DNA of 64,000 nt from NCBI GenBank assembly GCA_905178155.1, contig CAJINV010000010.1:2304167-2368166 (forward strand), read 5' to 3'. Position numbers and translations under genes: made by a program. The stretch comes from Amoebophrya sp. A120. Taxonomy: Eukaryota > Sar > Dinophyceae > Syndiniales > Amoebophryaceae. This document shows, in pieces, positions 24,070-34,990 of the stretch (position 1 is its first letter; each line of letters starts with the position of its first letter). The notes under the pieces were generated by a model. That model was not told where the DNA came from. It worked only from the letters and a program-made list of their open reading frames with translations, and searched no databases.

Positions 24070-24569
24070 TCACCGATACACCAGCGTGACCATGGCCATG
24101 ACGATACAGCCAATGGAGACGTAGGGACTGAGTCGCTTCTATCCTGTGTAAAAACGCCCCCACCCCACAGTTGTCCTGCAAATCAGCATGAGGAAAATAT
24201 CTCTCATACGGAGCCCCATGATGAGCATTGTCGAGTCGTGTTTCGGAATTTGCTACGCTCAAACCAGCATGATGCGCTAGATCTGTGATGCTTCTGAACT
24301 GGCTAAACAGGACTACACTACGCAGCCAAACTTGTCATGCGCAGCAGCCAAAGCTTGCCGATTTGTCTTGCAGATTTCCCAACTTGACTATGGGATGGGG
24401 ACGTTTTTACAAATGATAGCTTCCCTATTACCGCAAACCGCCCCGCCATGCCGCCGAACCCCGGCCTCTTGGGGTCTATAAAGGAGAAGGAGGGCTGGAG
24501 GTAGGTACAGGTGCAGATGGCCAGGAGCATCGCCACAAGCAGCGACGAGAGAGAGAAAAGCACCGTCAT
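24070..24569 (-). CDS. TMEM167: Kish / TMEM167 family small membrane protein
   Basis: Two exons, 24569-24419 and 24139-24070, encode 71 residues, the normal size for Kish. The family is a small two-helix Golgi membrane protein needed for constitutive secretion. The N-terminal half contains LLVAMLLAICTCTYL, matching the conserved 'LLICTCAY' helix. The C-terminal half contains LSPYVSIGCIVMAMVTLVYR, matching 'SPYVA..CIVMA...LF'. The two halves are separated by a family-2 introner (24140-24418) flanked by a GCTTC duplication. Removing the 279-bp element plus one duplication copy gives VIGKRLSPYV at the exact position where the family is continuous. Removing it with the internal GT and AG would break the frame. 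This small, well-conserved gene is the cleanest internal control for how introners are excised here. Confidence 0.92.
24140..24418. mobile_element. Introner, family 2
   Basis: 279 bp inside the Kish gene, duplication GCTTC. It is the clearest test case: removing it plus one duplication copy restores the 71-residue Kish protein. Confidence 0.93.
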
Positions 24570-25540
24570 GATATTTAGAAGTAGTACTTGTGGATTACAA
24601 CAACTTCTACCGTTTATTTGATGTGTGCCGCGGGGCTTGGTCGTCTTCTTCTCTGGGGGTTCTTTTCGGAACTTGAAGCTACAAAACGAAGCGGAGAGTG
24701 AAGTATGTGTGTGTGTCGCTGTTACAAGAACAATTTAAAAATATTTTGATTTTTACTCTCAAGGTAAGTAGTTGGCTGTTTCTTTTCCAACCACATACGT
24801 GCTGATACCATGCCAACATGTGAAAAGGCTACTGAAACTCAAAAAGTGAATTCATCACTAGCGTTCGTGGCAACAGGATCGGATAAGAAGGGCCTCGCTT
24901 GATTGATTCTGGATCTGGATCGTGCGCGTTGGCCCTTGATGTGATAATGCATTATGTGTAGCGTCTGCACGACGGAACAACGTCGTCGACCCTTGACGAG
25001 CCAGAAACGTGGAGCCAGGACCTGACATCCACTTCATTCCGTGGAGGTCTCGGTCTGGGGCACTAACTATAAACGCCGACTCCTGCGAAAGCGGGAAGCT
25101 AGTCTTGTCTTTCGTTTGTTCATATCGCTAGGTATGATAGATTGAATTAGAAACTCCTTCTTTTCTACATCCTTAGAGTGCTTCTTTTGTGCTGCTCCTG
25201 CTGTGAAGAGCAGTGGAACTGGTATAATTCGTGGAATGATCTGCGTGCGGTGTTGTTTCGTCCTCCTCCAAAGGGTCGCTTTTTTGCTTGTTGTCAGGAC
25301 TACAGCCAGTTGCGCATGGACAAGAAGGTACTCTTCCGGTGTGCCTGTTCACTTGTAGCAAAGGATCCCGCCCAGCACTTGTGGCAGCACATCTTCTTAT
25401 GTAAATTTTTTATCAATCTTCATAACAAGAAACATCATCGTCAAACAAGAGGTTGAATAAAACACCAAATTGTTTTCGTCAATGTCAAAATCACAAAAAT
25501 CATTCTCATCGGCTTGTTTTGCGCCCTCAACGCCCCCGAC
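24570..25540. other. Intergenic spacer upstream of Kish
   Basis: About 1 kb of AT-rich sequence. Short open frames on both strands near 25170-25450 overlap each other and show no motif. No gene or repeat is supported. Confidence 0.55.
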
Positions 25541-26620
25541 CTACCGCCGCCTGTCCGCGTGGTAGTGCGCCGACTTCGGGCGGTTGACGCCCACCCTGAC
25601 CCGCCCGGGGTTGGTCCACAGTTCCGTCCGTGGGCTCACGTACTCGATGCGCGGCGCGTTCTCGTGGAGGTTAGTGGACGATCGGTGTCGCATCCGCTCC
25701 TCGCGGGTGAGCAGATCCATGTCTTCCCGCACGGACTTCAGGTTGTGGCAATCCGCCCGTAGGTTCCCCGTTTTTGTCGTCGTCAGCCGTTCCCACCACG
25801 GGACCGCGGCCGTGCTATTTCCCGACGCTATGACAGGGCACAACTCCCCCTCCCCCTCATTTGTCATGCAAAAACCAAAATCCAGTTACTACCTTGTGGC
25901 ACCGCGTGCATGACAAGTTCCGGAAATCCAAACAGTACTTCACTCCGCGCATGATACTGTCATGCACAACAGGGTCCTCCTGTACTGGTGTTTGTAATGC
26001 TGTTGATGCCATACAAATGAGGGGGACGAGGGGGAGTTGTGCACTCTCATAGCCGCGGTGGCGTTATTCGTCGTGCTGTTTGGCGTGGTAGGCCGCGTCG
26101 TGTGATTCGGGTGGTGCTGCGCTGCTTGTTGCGGATCGTTCTCGTTCCGATACGTGTTATCTAGTAGTGTGATTTTTGCCGCTCAGCAAATAAAATCGTG
26201 CGGATAAAGAAGTGACTCGTCGATATTGTGCCGAACAGCACCTAGTCCCGGGCAAAAAAGATGATGGAATCGCTTATGTTATATATACAATTCGCCGCCC
26301 CGGTGTATGTGACCCTCTCTCCGCCAACCACTGCCCCGGCCCCCGCTCCCGTGTAGGTTACCCTTTCGCCGGTGTGTGCAGTGTGTGCGGAGCTGCCCGC
26401 GCTTCTTCCATGGGGGTGCCCGGAGGAAGGGCTGTGATTGTCAGTTATGGTTTATGATATTCCTGATGCTGATGTGCAATGACAAAACAAAATTTGAATT
26501 TTTTCACCGCCAGGTAGTGCCAAGTCTGTCAAAGTCAAACAGGGGAACTACTTCTATACCGGCTGTGCCCCCCGTGGTTACTCGACTGCGATCGGTAGTG
26601 GTAGTTGTGCGATCGGGCAT
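25541..26620 (-). CDS. Uncharacterised 215-residue protein with a VTYTG repeat and Arg-rich C-terminus
   Basis: Not recognised. Proposed exons: 26620-26508, 26431-26289, 26160-26052, 25828-25541. The first three are joined by GT-AG introns whose phases agree, and the last follows a family-5 introner (25829-26051). Together they give 216 codons including a stop. The chosen ATG at 26620 (MPDRTTTTTDRS) is the first that stays in frame; further 5' exons are possible. Visible features are a near-perfect repeat of GERVTYTG at about residues 59 and 77, an Asn/Thr/Gln-rich linker, and a charged C-terminal ~80 residues including KSVREDMDLLTREERMRHRS and ending near GVNRPKSAHYHADRR. There are no membrane segments or catalytic motifs. 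The terminal 'RPKSA' style is common in axonemal proteins, but that is only a hint. Confidence 0.5.
25829..26051. mobile_element. Introner, family 5
   Basis: CAACTCCCCCTCCCCCTCA and inverse, imperfect duplication near CGC. Removal joins NNATAA to SGNSTAA. Confidence 0.82.
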
Positions 26621-27439
26621 GCGCGCTGGGGTATGGTGAAGAAATGATCTCCATCTTCTGCAGACTCGAGAAGATATGAAAGGAGCTGACATATTAAAGT
26701 CAAATCGGTCTTATGCACACACCATACGAATACACCATGTGCACGTTGAAACACCGCAAGTAGGAGGACTTCTGCACGGCTATATGAAAAACGCACCTCT
26801 TCTTTTTCAGCACTGCAAACTTCACCCCTCGACTGCGGTGATGGAGACTCAGCTGGTCTACTTTCCTTGCATAACGTGATATTTCTCGTCGGCCGGACGT
26901 TCCGGATCTGGTCGAAATTTCCTCCTATCGCGGGAAAATGCGCCACTAGCACAGCAGTCTTGTCATGCAAAACACATAGCACCTTATGTTATGCAGAAAA
27001 GGGCAGTGATGTACAAGAAAACACACAGGCTCGTTGCCTACCTGCTGCTCAAGTTTTAGTTTTACCGAGACTGCATGTTGACAAGCTCTGATGTTGCGTC
27101 AGCGTTTTTCTGGATTGGGTACGAATGTGGTTATACTCCGGCTCGAAGACGACACGATCAGCCCACATCTTTATTTCCTCGATCTTTTGTACTAGCTCAG
27201 CTCCAGCTCCTGAGTTTCTATATATAATTATTTCGTTTTTCGTACTAAGTGCTTCACGACCAGCTCCTTGCGCATTGTTTATTGCTTCTCCTTGCTAATG
27301 TTATGATAGAAAACGGCGCTGTCAAAAACCTTCATGTTCACGGCAATTGCATTTCCTTATTTCTTACACGACATAAAATAAATTAGTGGCCGTTCTAAAA
27401 CTACCATGCATCATTTTTACGGCACTTGACGCAAGGGCT
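26621..27439. other. Spacer between two unknown genes; may hide 5' exons
   Basis: No introner lies here. A minus-strand open frame (26982-26578) overlaps the upstream part of the 25541-26620 gene in a different frame. It could include a short 5' exon but is not convincing. Minus-strand coding-like sequence continues to 27364 in an alternative frame of the gene above it. Confidence 0.4.
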
Positions 27440-29425
27440 CTAGTCTTGGTCACTGTTGACCACTGCTCCTCTCGCGCTTTTTTTCCTCTCAGTCTCGGTA
27501 GCGGAAGCACGTACTCTACGCAGTAGCCCGCAAATTTTTGTTCCACCTCTGCGGTACTTGCAGCTTCGCTCAGCATTTCTTGTTCCTGTGTCACGCACGG
27601 GTAGGCATAACATGCTGTGATCGTTTGTCCTCTCACAGGCAAACCCAATGAATCGCAGCACGGCGGCTGCGGCACAGAAATCAGTACCTCGGTAATAAAG
27701 AGCGATCCAGTGACGAACAGGATTTCTCACTTGCGTGTCCCCATCCGTGACTATGAGTTCACGTAATAAATACCATAGGTTGTACTTACTGAAAAAAAAG
27801 CCTACTTATGTATGAAACGTCAACCAAATTTGTTCAAGATCAAAATCCATATCCAAGAAACAAAAGTACAAAGCTGTGCGGGGACTACAACAAGTCGAAA
27901 CTAGATCAGGTCGCGTTCACTTGTATCATTACCTGCAACAACTTTTGCATGTTCCAAACCCTCGCATCCATGCCCACTATTTCTTCCACCAAAGCTGAGC
28001 GAGAAGAATTAAGATCCCCTTGCGCAGACGGAGGAGAATTATCTTCGATCTCATTATTTTCCGCCTCTATCGCTTGCACCAGCATTTCACAGAAAACCGC
28101 CGGATGGATTGTTCTTGTGTTTGCGCTTCCTGGCTGTGCATGGGCTTCAGCAAGAGAAACTCGTGCTTCAGGAGCAGCATGCGAAGATATCCTGAGTAAA
28201 AACGTACCCGCACCAGAGTCAGGATGAGGATTTTGCAACACAAACCTAGGAGTTTTGTGAGTCACGCATGACAAGTTGCACTATGCAGTGTGGTGCAGGT
28301 TAGCAAGTGCATCCGCATCACAGATTCATCTGCTCATCCTGTTCACAGCATCACAAATTCCAAAACACGATTGGAAATGGCTCTCATGGGGATGCGCATT
28401 ACAAGTCTTCCTGTCTTTGCAAATCTGCATTACAACTCTGGTGTGGGTACGTTTTTACTCAGGATAGAAGAACTGCCTACACCACCCTGCTCGCCGCGTC
28501 CAGCACTTCTCCTGGTGTTCTCATCCCCTGGAGGCAGAAGCAACCCCCAAAGCACCTGCGGAATCTGCAGGTCGCACTCCCGCAAAGTATGCATTGCAAA
28601 TATGTCTGGGTCTGGAAGAATGCAAACTTGTGATGCTGCATTTGGATGCGAGAAAAATCTGTATTGCCAGAGCAGCAAGAAGAGTCAAATTTGGCAATGC
28701 GGAGAGGGCATTTGTCATGCAGGATGCACATCGATAGGCGCTCAAAAAATTGTGATGCTATGGCATACATCACAGACATCATGGATTATGGAAAATGTGC
28801 ATGACAAACTTCTTCTCTTCCAGACCCAGACACTTTTACATTTAATACAAAGCGGCATCGATCATTTGCAGATAGGTTTTCCGCATCACAAACTCCGACT
28901 TTTCGTGTCGCAACTTCAGGAAGAAGTCGTGGCTCAGCACTTGCTCGTCTGTTTGGCGTTGTGTAGTAGTTGCAGCACTAACGACCGTCAAAGAAGAGGC
29001 TGACGAGGCGCGTCGGGAAGGCAGTCCAGACGATCCTTCGGCGCCGGGAATCGAAGACGATTCTACTTTTGCTGCCCCCGCCGGCGCCGCTGGCGAAGGC
29101 ACGATCTGTCTCCCCTGCATGCGTAGGGTGGGCGAAGCAGTGGGTGCTGGAACTGCTGGTTCTTCAACTTGTTCTACTCCGGGTTGTGACTGTTCATGTT
29201 CTTCGCGTTCGACGGTGAAGTTCCTCCTGCCGTTTCCCCCCCGCCCTGTGTCGCTGGTTTCCAAATCCACCCCGCTGCCCCGCCTCGTGCCGGGATCGCC
29301 ACTACTACTTGCACTGCTTCTCCGGCTTCTCGCCGGACTTAAAGAAGTGTATCGCTCTTTCACCGCTTGTATTGCTCGTTTCCCGAAGTTCAGAATATCA
29401 AAAGGAATGAAGTAGCTAGAATTTA
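27440..29425 (-). CDS. Uncharacterised Ser/Arg-rich protein
   Basis: Not recognised. Exons: 29425-28848, 28587-28467, 28197-27933, 27784-27440 (stop). The first three are joined by a family-1 introner (CAAAG duplication) and a family-2 introner (GAAGA duplication). The last junction is a GT-AG intron with a long pyrimidine tract before the acceptor. The predicted length is about 430 residues. It begins with a short hydrophobic patch (YFIPFDILNFGKRAIQ), then a Ser/Arg/Glu-rich disordered region, a helical segment VLSHDFFLKLRHEKSEF, a Pro/Gly-rich region, an acidic stretch and a final segment YNLWYLLRELIVTDGD followed by a basic tail. No in-frame ATG precedes the first exon before a stop at about 29440, so either a 5' exon lies in 29426-29649 or translation starts later. 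A second open frame overlaps the last exon (to 27364), so the true C-terminus is uncertain. Confidence 0.5.
28198..28466. mobile_element. Introner, family 2, opposite orientation to 17953-18231
   Basis: Duplication GAAGA. Removal joins VGSSS to HAAPEAR. Confidence 0.88.
28588..28847. mobile_element. Introner, family 1a, reverse orientation
   Basis: Duplication CAAAG. Removal joins QMIDAAL to RECDLQI. Confidence 0.88.
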
Positions 29426-29649
29426 TTGATCAGCGCAGCGTGAAAACAAAATCTAATACGGATGTAGTATGCAAAAACGAAATACCAAACAGAAACAGCT
29501 TCATCTCATGGTGGACATTTTTATGCCCTTGTGTCATGTCAAGCGATAGTTTCTCAAGATTTCCACTTTTACGTATGTTTGCATGTCTGGGAACAATGAC
29601 ACAAACAAGAAAATGCGAAGTAGACATGATCCTAGCTCTTTTCACTCCA

Positions 29650-32466
29650 CTACATGACCACTCCGGTCTATCACAAGAAAAAAGTGTTACACATACACAT
29701 TTGCTGGAGTTTCTGCATCACAAAGTTGCTCGACATGGTCAAGAAAACCTGTGATGCGCAGACTACAAGGGAAAACACGAATAAAATGAGGCTGGCAAGC
29801 ATTTCCTGCATGTTTGTCTGTCTTGCTGGTCTTCCATCAGAGTGTGTAAGTGTAACACTTTTTTCTCAGGATACGGTCCCCGCGGCCCGAGCCACTTGAG
29901 ACACCTATGGATTGCAAATATGTCTGGGTCTGGAAGAGTGGAACTTGTAATGCTGTCTGTGGATTCTAAAAATATCTGTGTTGCATGAGCAGCAAGAGGA
30001 GTCAGTTCTTGGCACGCGGAGAGGGCATTTCTCATGCGCAATTTGCATCAAGAAGCTCTCAAAAAATCTGTGATGCTAGCACCAGCATCACAGACCTCAC
30101 GGGTCATGCAAAATGTGCATGACAAGCCCCGACTCTTCCAGACCCAGACATATTGGCACTCGATAACACGACGGAAGCAGCAACCCCGCCGGTCACCGCC
30201 TCCGAGCCCGCCGCTGCTGCAATCGCTCCCGCGGCCGAGGAGCTCGCGCCCCCGCCCACCGCCGCATATGCGAAAAAAACTGTGTAAGTGTAAACTTGTG
30301 CTGCAGAAGATGCAACAGAGTCACACCTGTCATGCCAGACAGCCATGAAGTCCTCTTTTCGTGTGTGTTTTCCCTTACAAACCATGCATGACAGGTTTTC
30401 TCTGTCATGTAGAGCAAATTTGTGATGCTGTTCCTCAAAGATAGTTACACTTACAAACTTTTTTTCCTGGATACCGCACCCGTCGCCACCACCGAACCCA
30501 CCGCCGCGGCGGCGGTCGCACTGTATCGCAAGAAAAATCTGTAACCTTGTGATGCACAAAGTCGTCCCTCTCAGGCGCGTTTGTCTTGCTACCCGACATG
30601 TTGCACGAAGACATTATGAAGCACGTTTTCCCTTGGAGTGCAGCGCCGCGCATGGCAAATTTTCTCCTGTGTCATGTGCAACAAACTTTGGATGCAGTGT
30701 CTTGCAAAATCATCACAGTGAAATAGTTTTTTCGTAGGATACGGTGCCTCCGGCGAGTAAAGCGAGTTTCAGCATCCGTTTCGGGTCGGTTTGCACACTG
30801 TAGGACCGACTGGTCCGAAAATCGCAACCGCACTTCTCCGAGCCGACTTTACACCAATGCGCCATCAGCTCGCAATTGCGCACGAGAAGGTCGTATTCGA
30901 TTTGCGGCTTTTTGCTGTAGTAAGATGTTGTTGACGGTACGGAGATTACCGGGTCCTGCTGGTGAGCAGTGCTAACGCTAAGAGGATCTGCTGCATCAGC
31001 GTGTGGAAAATTGCTGTTTTCATCTTCATCCACCTCCGCGATCGGCAACTCCACAAGCGACAACGCCCGCAAGATGGTCACAAAAGCCGGGTCCGCCTTT
31101 TCGTTGTGCGCCACGCCGGCGCGCTTTATGGCCGATTCTCCGTACGACGCGTTGTATTTCACCCGGTGCGCGTGCTGCGAATCCTTCAAAAATTCCTCCA
31201 GAGTCGAAACCAGAATCCGTCGAGAAAGTATCGAGTCCGCGGACAATCGCCGATGGTAGCGCCATTGGATGTTTGGGTTGTGTAGACAGCTGCAACTAGA
31301 AAAGAAATCGAATCAAGAAAAAAATGTAGCCTGGCAGCGCGATTAATCAGTCGATCCTGCAGCTAGTTTTAACAACCGAATAAAGCATCTTGTTGCACTT
31401 TGAACTTTGCATCAAACAATTCTTGCCTTCTACCTTCTGCCACATCACACATCCCAATGGCCTCAAAGGCAAAAATCTCGCCTGTGATACGCGACACCCA
31501 GCCACTGAAGTGCGCGACTAGCACTTCCTGCTTGTCCAGCTCAGAAAGAGCCCCTGCAGCTTCGTGCTCTCCCGATGGATGTCCTGGCGATGTTTTCCCG
31601 TCTTCTTCGTGCGACGATACTGCCACGACACGACATTGTTCGCTCCTTCCGGATCCGGGCGGCCGGCTTGTTCTTTCCCCTACTTTCCGCATCCCCTCCG
31701 TCGGCCACACCACAATCCCGTGGTGAGAATACGTGTACGCCAGTCGGTAGGTGTAGATGTGGTCGCCGGCAATCAAGTCGTCTTTGACCGTAATGTGCGT
31801 CTATTCTAAGAAAAAACGGCCCCACCTCGGTGTTGTCATGCAAAGTGGCATGTCTGATACGTTTGTCATGCGCAACCCCAAGAGGAGAGTTTTCACGTGC
31901 TATTTGGGAACTTGTCAAGCTCGAATCAGGGCGAGGTGCTCAAATTTTTCTCATGGAGGTGCACACGCTAAACAGGACTACACGAGAACGAGCTCACACT
32001 TGTATTAATGCGCAACAGCCAAAACTTGCTGCTTTCTGTAGCGAAGTCGCCATCTTGACTCTGGGGAGGAGACGTTTTTACTCAGGATAGCGTCAGAAAC
32101 TTCTTCACCGAGTCCAAATGCTCTGCAGAAGGTGTTATCAAATGTAAAAGTGTCTGGGTCTGGAAGAATGCTGCAACTTGTCATGCTAAATCTGAAGCAT
32201 GCAAAAATCTGTGTTGCATGATTACCAAAAGTCGTCCAGTTTTGACCAAGTCGGGAGGGAGTTTCTCATGCAGGATAGGCATGAGAGAGATTGCACAGAA
32301 TCTGTCATGCTAGGGTCCTGCATTCAAGGCTTCATGGGTCATGGAAAAGCTGCATCACAAATCGCGCATTCTTCCAGACCCAGACATTTGTACAGTTGAT
32401 AGGCGTGGCCGATTCGGCCAGCGCCTCGCCCGCTTCTCGCGCCAAGGCGGTGGCGAGGGACTGCAT
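29650..32466 (-). CDS. LRAT-fold (NC-domain) protein with Ala/Gly-rich hydrophobic C-terminal segment
   Basis: Exons: 32466-32402, 32135-32090, 31801 to about 31374, about 31281-30742, 30523-30474, 30266-30166, 29905-29874, 29668-29650 (stop TAG). About 415 residues. The LRAT/NlpC-like core is visible: AGDHIYTYRLAYTYSHHGIV carries the conserved GDHI and HHG, with catalytic His, and LLVRNCELMAHWCKVG carries the N-C-E..A.WC-G motif with catalytic Cys, as in plant and animal LRAT-domain proteins. Family members are thiol acyltransferases or phospholipases of membrane lipids. Between the motifs lies an insert rich in charged residues. After the Cys motif there is a ~65-residue stretch of Ala, Gly, Val and Ser (including SATAAAAVGSVVATGA), probably membrane-inserting, like the hydrophobic tails of many LRAT proteins. 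Seven exon junctions exist. The six introner removals keep the frame, but the ~31374/31281 intron borders are not resolved. Confidence 0.75.
29669..29873. mobile_element. Introner, family 4
   Basis: TATCACAAGAAAAAAGTGTT ... AACACTTTTTTCTCAGGATA, duplication CGGTC. Removal leads to the LRAT stop codon (AAGTGVVM). Confidence 0.85.
29906..30165. mobile_element. Introner, family 1a, reverse orientation
   Basis: Duplication ACACC/ACACG. Removal joins VAASVV to SQVARAA. Confidence 0.85.
30267..30473. mobile_element. Introner, family 4
   Basis: Duplication CCGCA. It lies in the Ala/Gly-rich LRAT tail; removal joins VVATGA to AVGGGAS. Confidence 0.85.
30524..30741. mobile_element. Introner, family 4
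   Basis: Degenerate flank CACTG/CGGTG. Removal joins LALLAGG to SATAAAA. Confidence 0.8.
31802..32089. mobile_element. Introner, family 2, diverged
   Basis: TATTCTAAGAAAAAACGGCC ... GAGACGTTTTTACTCAGGATA, duplication GCGTC. Removal joins KKFLT to HITVKDD just before the LRAT core. Confidence 0.85.
32136..32401. mobile_element. Introner, family 1c
   Basis: Duplication GGTGT/GGCGT. Removal joins ESATP to SAEHLDS. Confidence 0.85.
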
Positions 32467-33393
32467 GTTGGTGCCAATTTCGTTTGATTCTGAAGTCAGT
32501 ATGAAGTCGGTGTCGGTGTCTGTACGTGTACTGAAATAACTTAGGTCACGAAACTCAAAAAGTGACCCATACGTACACTGAAGAGAAAAACCATATCAAA
32601 AAGAAAACTCCTCTTTTGATGGAGAACTAAGCGAAGCGTCTACTTTGTAAACAAAAGGAGCGCGTGCTTTGTAATCGAAACCGACACGATGTAAAAAAAA
32701 CTGCAATGCAGCATATTAGCATCTCCATACAATAGAGAATGATTCAATAACTGGTGACGACGCCTACTCGCCATGAGATAAAAAGGAGCACTAGACCGCA
32801 GTACGTAGTATCGTTTATTTCCCTCAATTCTTCACCCCCTCCCAACACCATCTTCGACCCCACCAAAAAGCCCTTGTTGATCGCATTTTCGATTTAGATT
32901 TTACACTTAGCATTCGCTACAAATACCGACATGGCAATTTTGACCGACGAGGATTTTCATTTTTGTATTATATATAAAACGGGAATGAGATCGGAGAACC
33001 TCCACAGAGCCAGGGTTCTTTCTCTTTGGCAACGGAACCTACCAGTCGTGCAACATAGTAGAAAACAACAACAAGATGCAAAAGTGGTTTGACATAGACG
33101 CACGGAGCGAAAAGGATCAGCTCCTCTGTAAAGAAACCAATCAAAAGCGACCACGACGTTCTTGACCGACCACGACTCACGCCTTTGTCTATTTTGAAGG
33201 AACTTCATTTTCGGATCAAAACACTTGACGACCTCTTCGGAGAGATGGTCCATCGTCTGCTCGCGACCGAGGCGGAAAACTCGCCTTCGAACAACGTACG
33301 TCCAATAATATGGAGCAGGCTGTTGGATATCCAACTACCTCCACCTCGAGTAGCGATAGTCAAAGCGGGGTGACGTATTGGTATCTTATGGGC

Positions 33394-33779
33394 AATGGAG
33401 AGCGAAAAGCGTGAGTGTTCTTGTTTGAGGCTCAATAAAATTCAGTCACAGTGCCGCGGTCGAAGCACAGCGAGCACTACACTAGTAAAAAGCGAAGACC
33501 TGGTTGTATTTGAAATAAACTATTTCTCAACGAGAGGGAAATGAAATGAGGAAGCGCTATGCCTATAGCTCGTCCTCTGCTTCGCTTCTTAGCTGTGTTA
33601 TGCCCGTGCTCCTTTTGCTTTTTAAAAACGCCAAAAAAACATCTCACATGTTGGGTAGACGGCGACGGGCTACGACGTGACAGAGTGAAATAATGTAAAA
33701 TAGGTCCCAGGCAGGCTATGCACGTACGAATCAAGTCAAAGGCATCAAAGTGGGAGTAGAGTCGTAGTTGTAAAGCTTA
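33394..33779. repeat. Copy A of a ~390-bp degenerate tandem duplication
   Basis: Shares long blocks with 33931-34323, for example TTCTCAACGAGAGGGAAATG and GTTGGGTAGACGGCGACGGG. Copies differ by substitutions and small indels. Confidence 0.85.
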
Positions 33780-33803
33780 GAGCTTGATGCGTTTGTGTTT
33801 TTT

Positions 33804-33881
33804 CATATGTAATTTTTTTGCGTTTTTGTGATATGTAATTTTTTTGTGCTTTTCTCATATGCAATTTTTTTGCGTTTTTCC
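33804..33881. repeat. Three 26-bp tandem repeats
   Basis: Units like CATATGTAATTTTTTTGCGT plus TTTTGT at 33804, 33830 and 33856, lying between the two ~390-bp copies. Confidence 0.8.
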
Positions 33882-33930
33882 AATATTTCACCCGCACGAA
33901 AAAGTGATACTTAACTCTGGGGCTGTAGGA

Positions 33931-34323
33931 AATGGAGATGGAAGCGCGTGAGTGTTGTTTGAGGCTAAATAAAATTCATTCACAGCGGCGCGGTCGAAGC
34001 ACAGCGAGTACTACAGTAGTAAAAGCGAAGACCTCGACCTGGTTGTTGTATTCGAAATAAAATATTTCTCAACGAGAGGGAAATGAAATGAAGAACCGCT
34101 ATGCCTATGCCCCATCCTGTGCTTCATTTCTTAGCTGTGTATATGCTCCTGCTCCCTTTGCTTCTTACTTATTCCGCCTAAAAAAACTTCTCACATGTTG
34201 GGTAGACGGCGACGGGCTACGACGTGACCAAATGAAATATTAATGTAAGGTTGGTCCCAGGCAGGCCATGCACTTATGAATCAAGTCAAAGACATGGGAG
34301 TGGAGCCGTAGTTGTAAAACTTA
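33931..34323. repeat. Copy B of the ~390-bp degenerate tandem duplication
   Basis: Same order of blocks as 33394-33779, in direct orientation. Start-to-start distance is about 537 bp. Neither copy has an open frame that is kept in the other. Confidence 0.85.
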
Positions 34324-34917
34324 CAGACCGTATTCCGGAGGGGTTGGGTAAAAAAATAAAGCGAACTGAAATTCATATTCATGAAGGACAAACTTCTTGT
34401 GAAAAGATGTGCCGTGGCGAAAAGGCTATTGATATGCGATGACTACATTCTGATTTTTTCATAGGTGCACAAAAAGTAAAGCGTAAATCCATGGATGATC
34501 TCCTTCAAGGCAATTGCAGCTGCAGGATGCACTTCAGCGTGCGTACTTACTGCGGTTCGGGCTTTATTCTTATCGGTTCTTCGGTGTGCATTCGATAAGG
34601 ATAAAGCTGCGAACGCTCGTCTGATGTCTACTGCAATAGCAATTATCGTGGTCCTAAAAAGATAATACTGCCAATGCCGCCGTTTCGTCTGATGATAATG
34701 GTTGTGGTTTATTTTGGATAAAACTTCCCCGAAATCTTATGTCTACAATCTTCGCAAGGAACAAATAATCGAAATAAGTTTAAAGAGGTAGACGAGTGCA
34801 AGTTTGGACTTTCGAGATCGCACTGATTGTTTGCTTTGTCTGTTATTGTTTGTATGTTTATTTGTACTTATTAGTAGTGTCATATCTAATATATTACCAC
34901 TTGAAGAAAAAACCTGG

Positions 34918-34990
34918 GTAGAAAGGCTTTTCTAGCTTCCATACCCACCTTCACATGTCGGTAGAAAGGCTTACCTAGCTTCACATTTTT
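34918..34990. repeat. Short direct repeat at the 3' end of the Cys-rich gene
   Basis: GGTAGAAAGGCTTTTCTAGC (near 34918) and GGTAGAAAGGCTTACCTAGC (near 34960) repeat at about 42 bp, so the gene's last codons are partly duplicated just downstream. Confidence 0.7.

Larger units (their letters stand above)
32467..34970. other. Intergenic spacer with degenerate tandem duplication
   Basis: AT-rich, introner-free. It contains the ~390-bp duplication (33394-33779 and 33931-34323) and a short 26-bp tandem array between the copies, annotated separately. The minus-strand open frame 32957-33334 has no recognisable motif and is left uncalled. Confidence 0.55.

Noticed and set aside
27364-27675. Alternative C-terminal frame of the Ser/Arg-rich gene (to 27364)
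   Set aside because: The frame ending at 27440 connects to a better GT-AG intron with a pyrimidine-rich acceptor. The other frame needs an unsupported acceptor. Not fully excluded.
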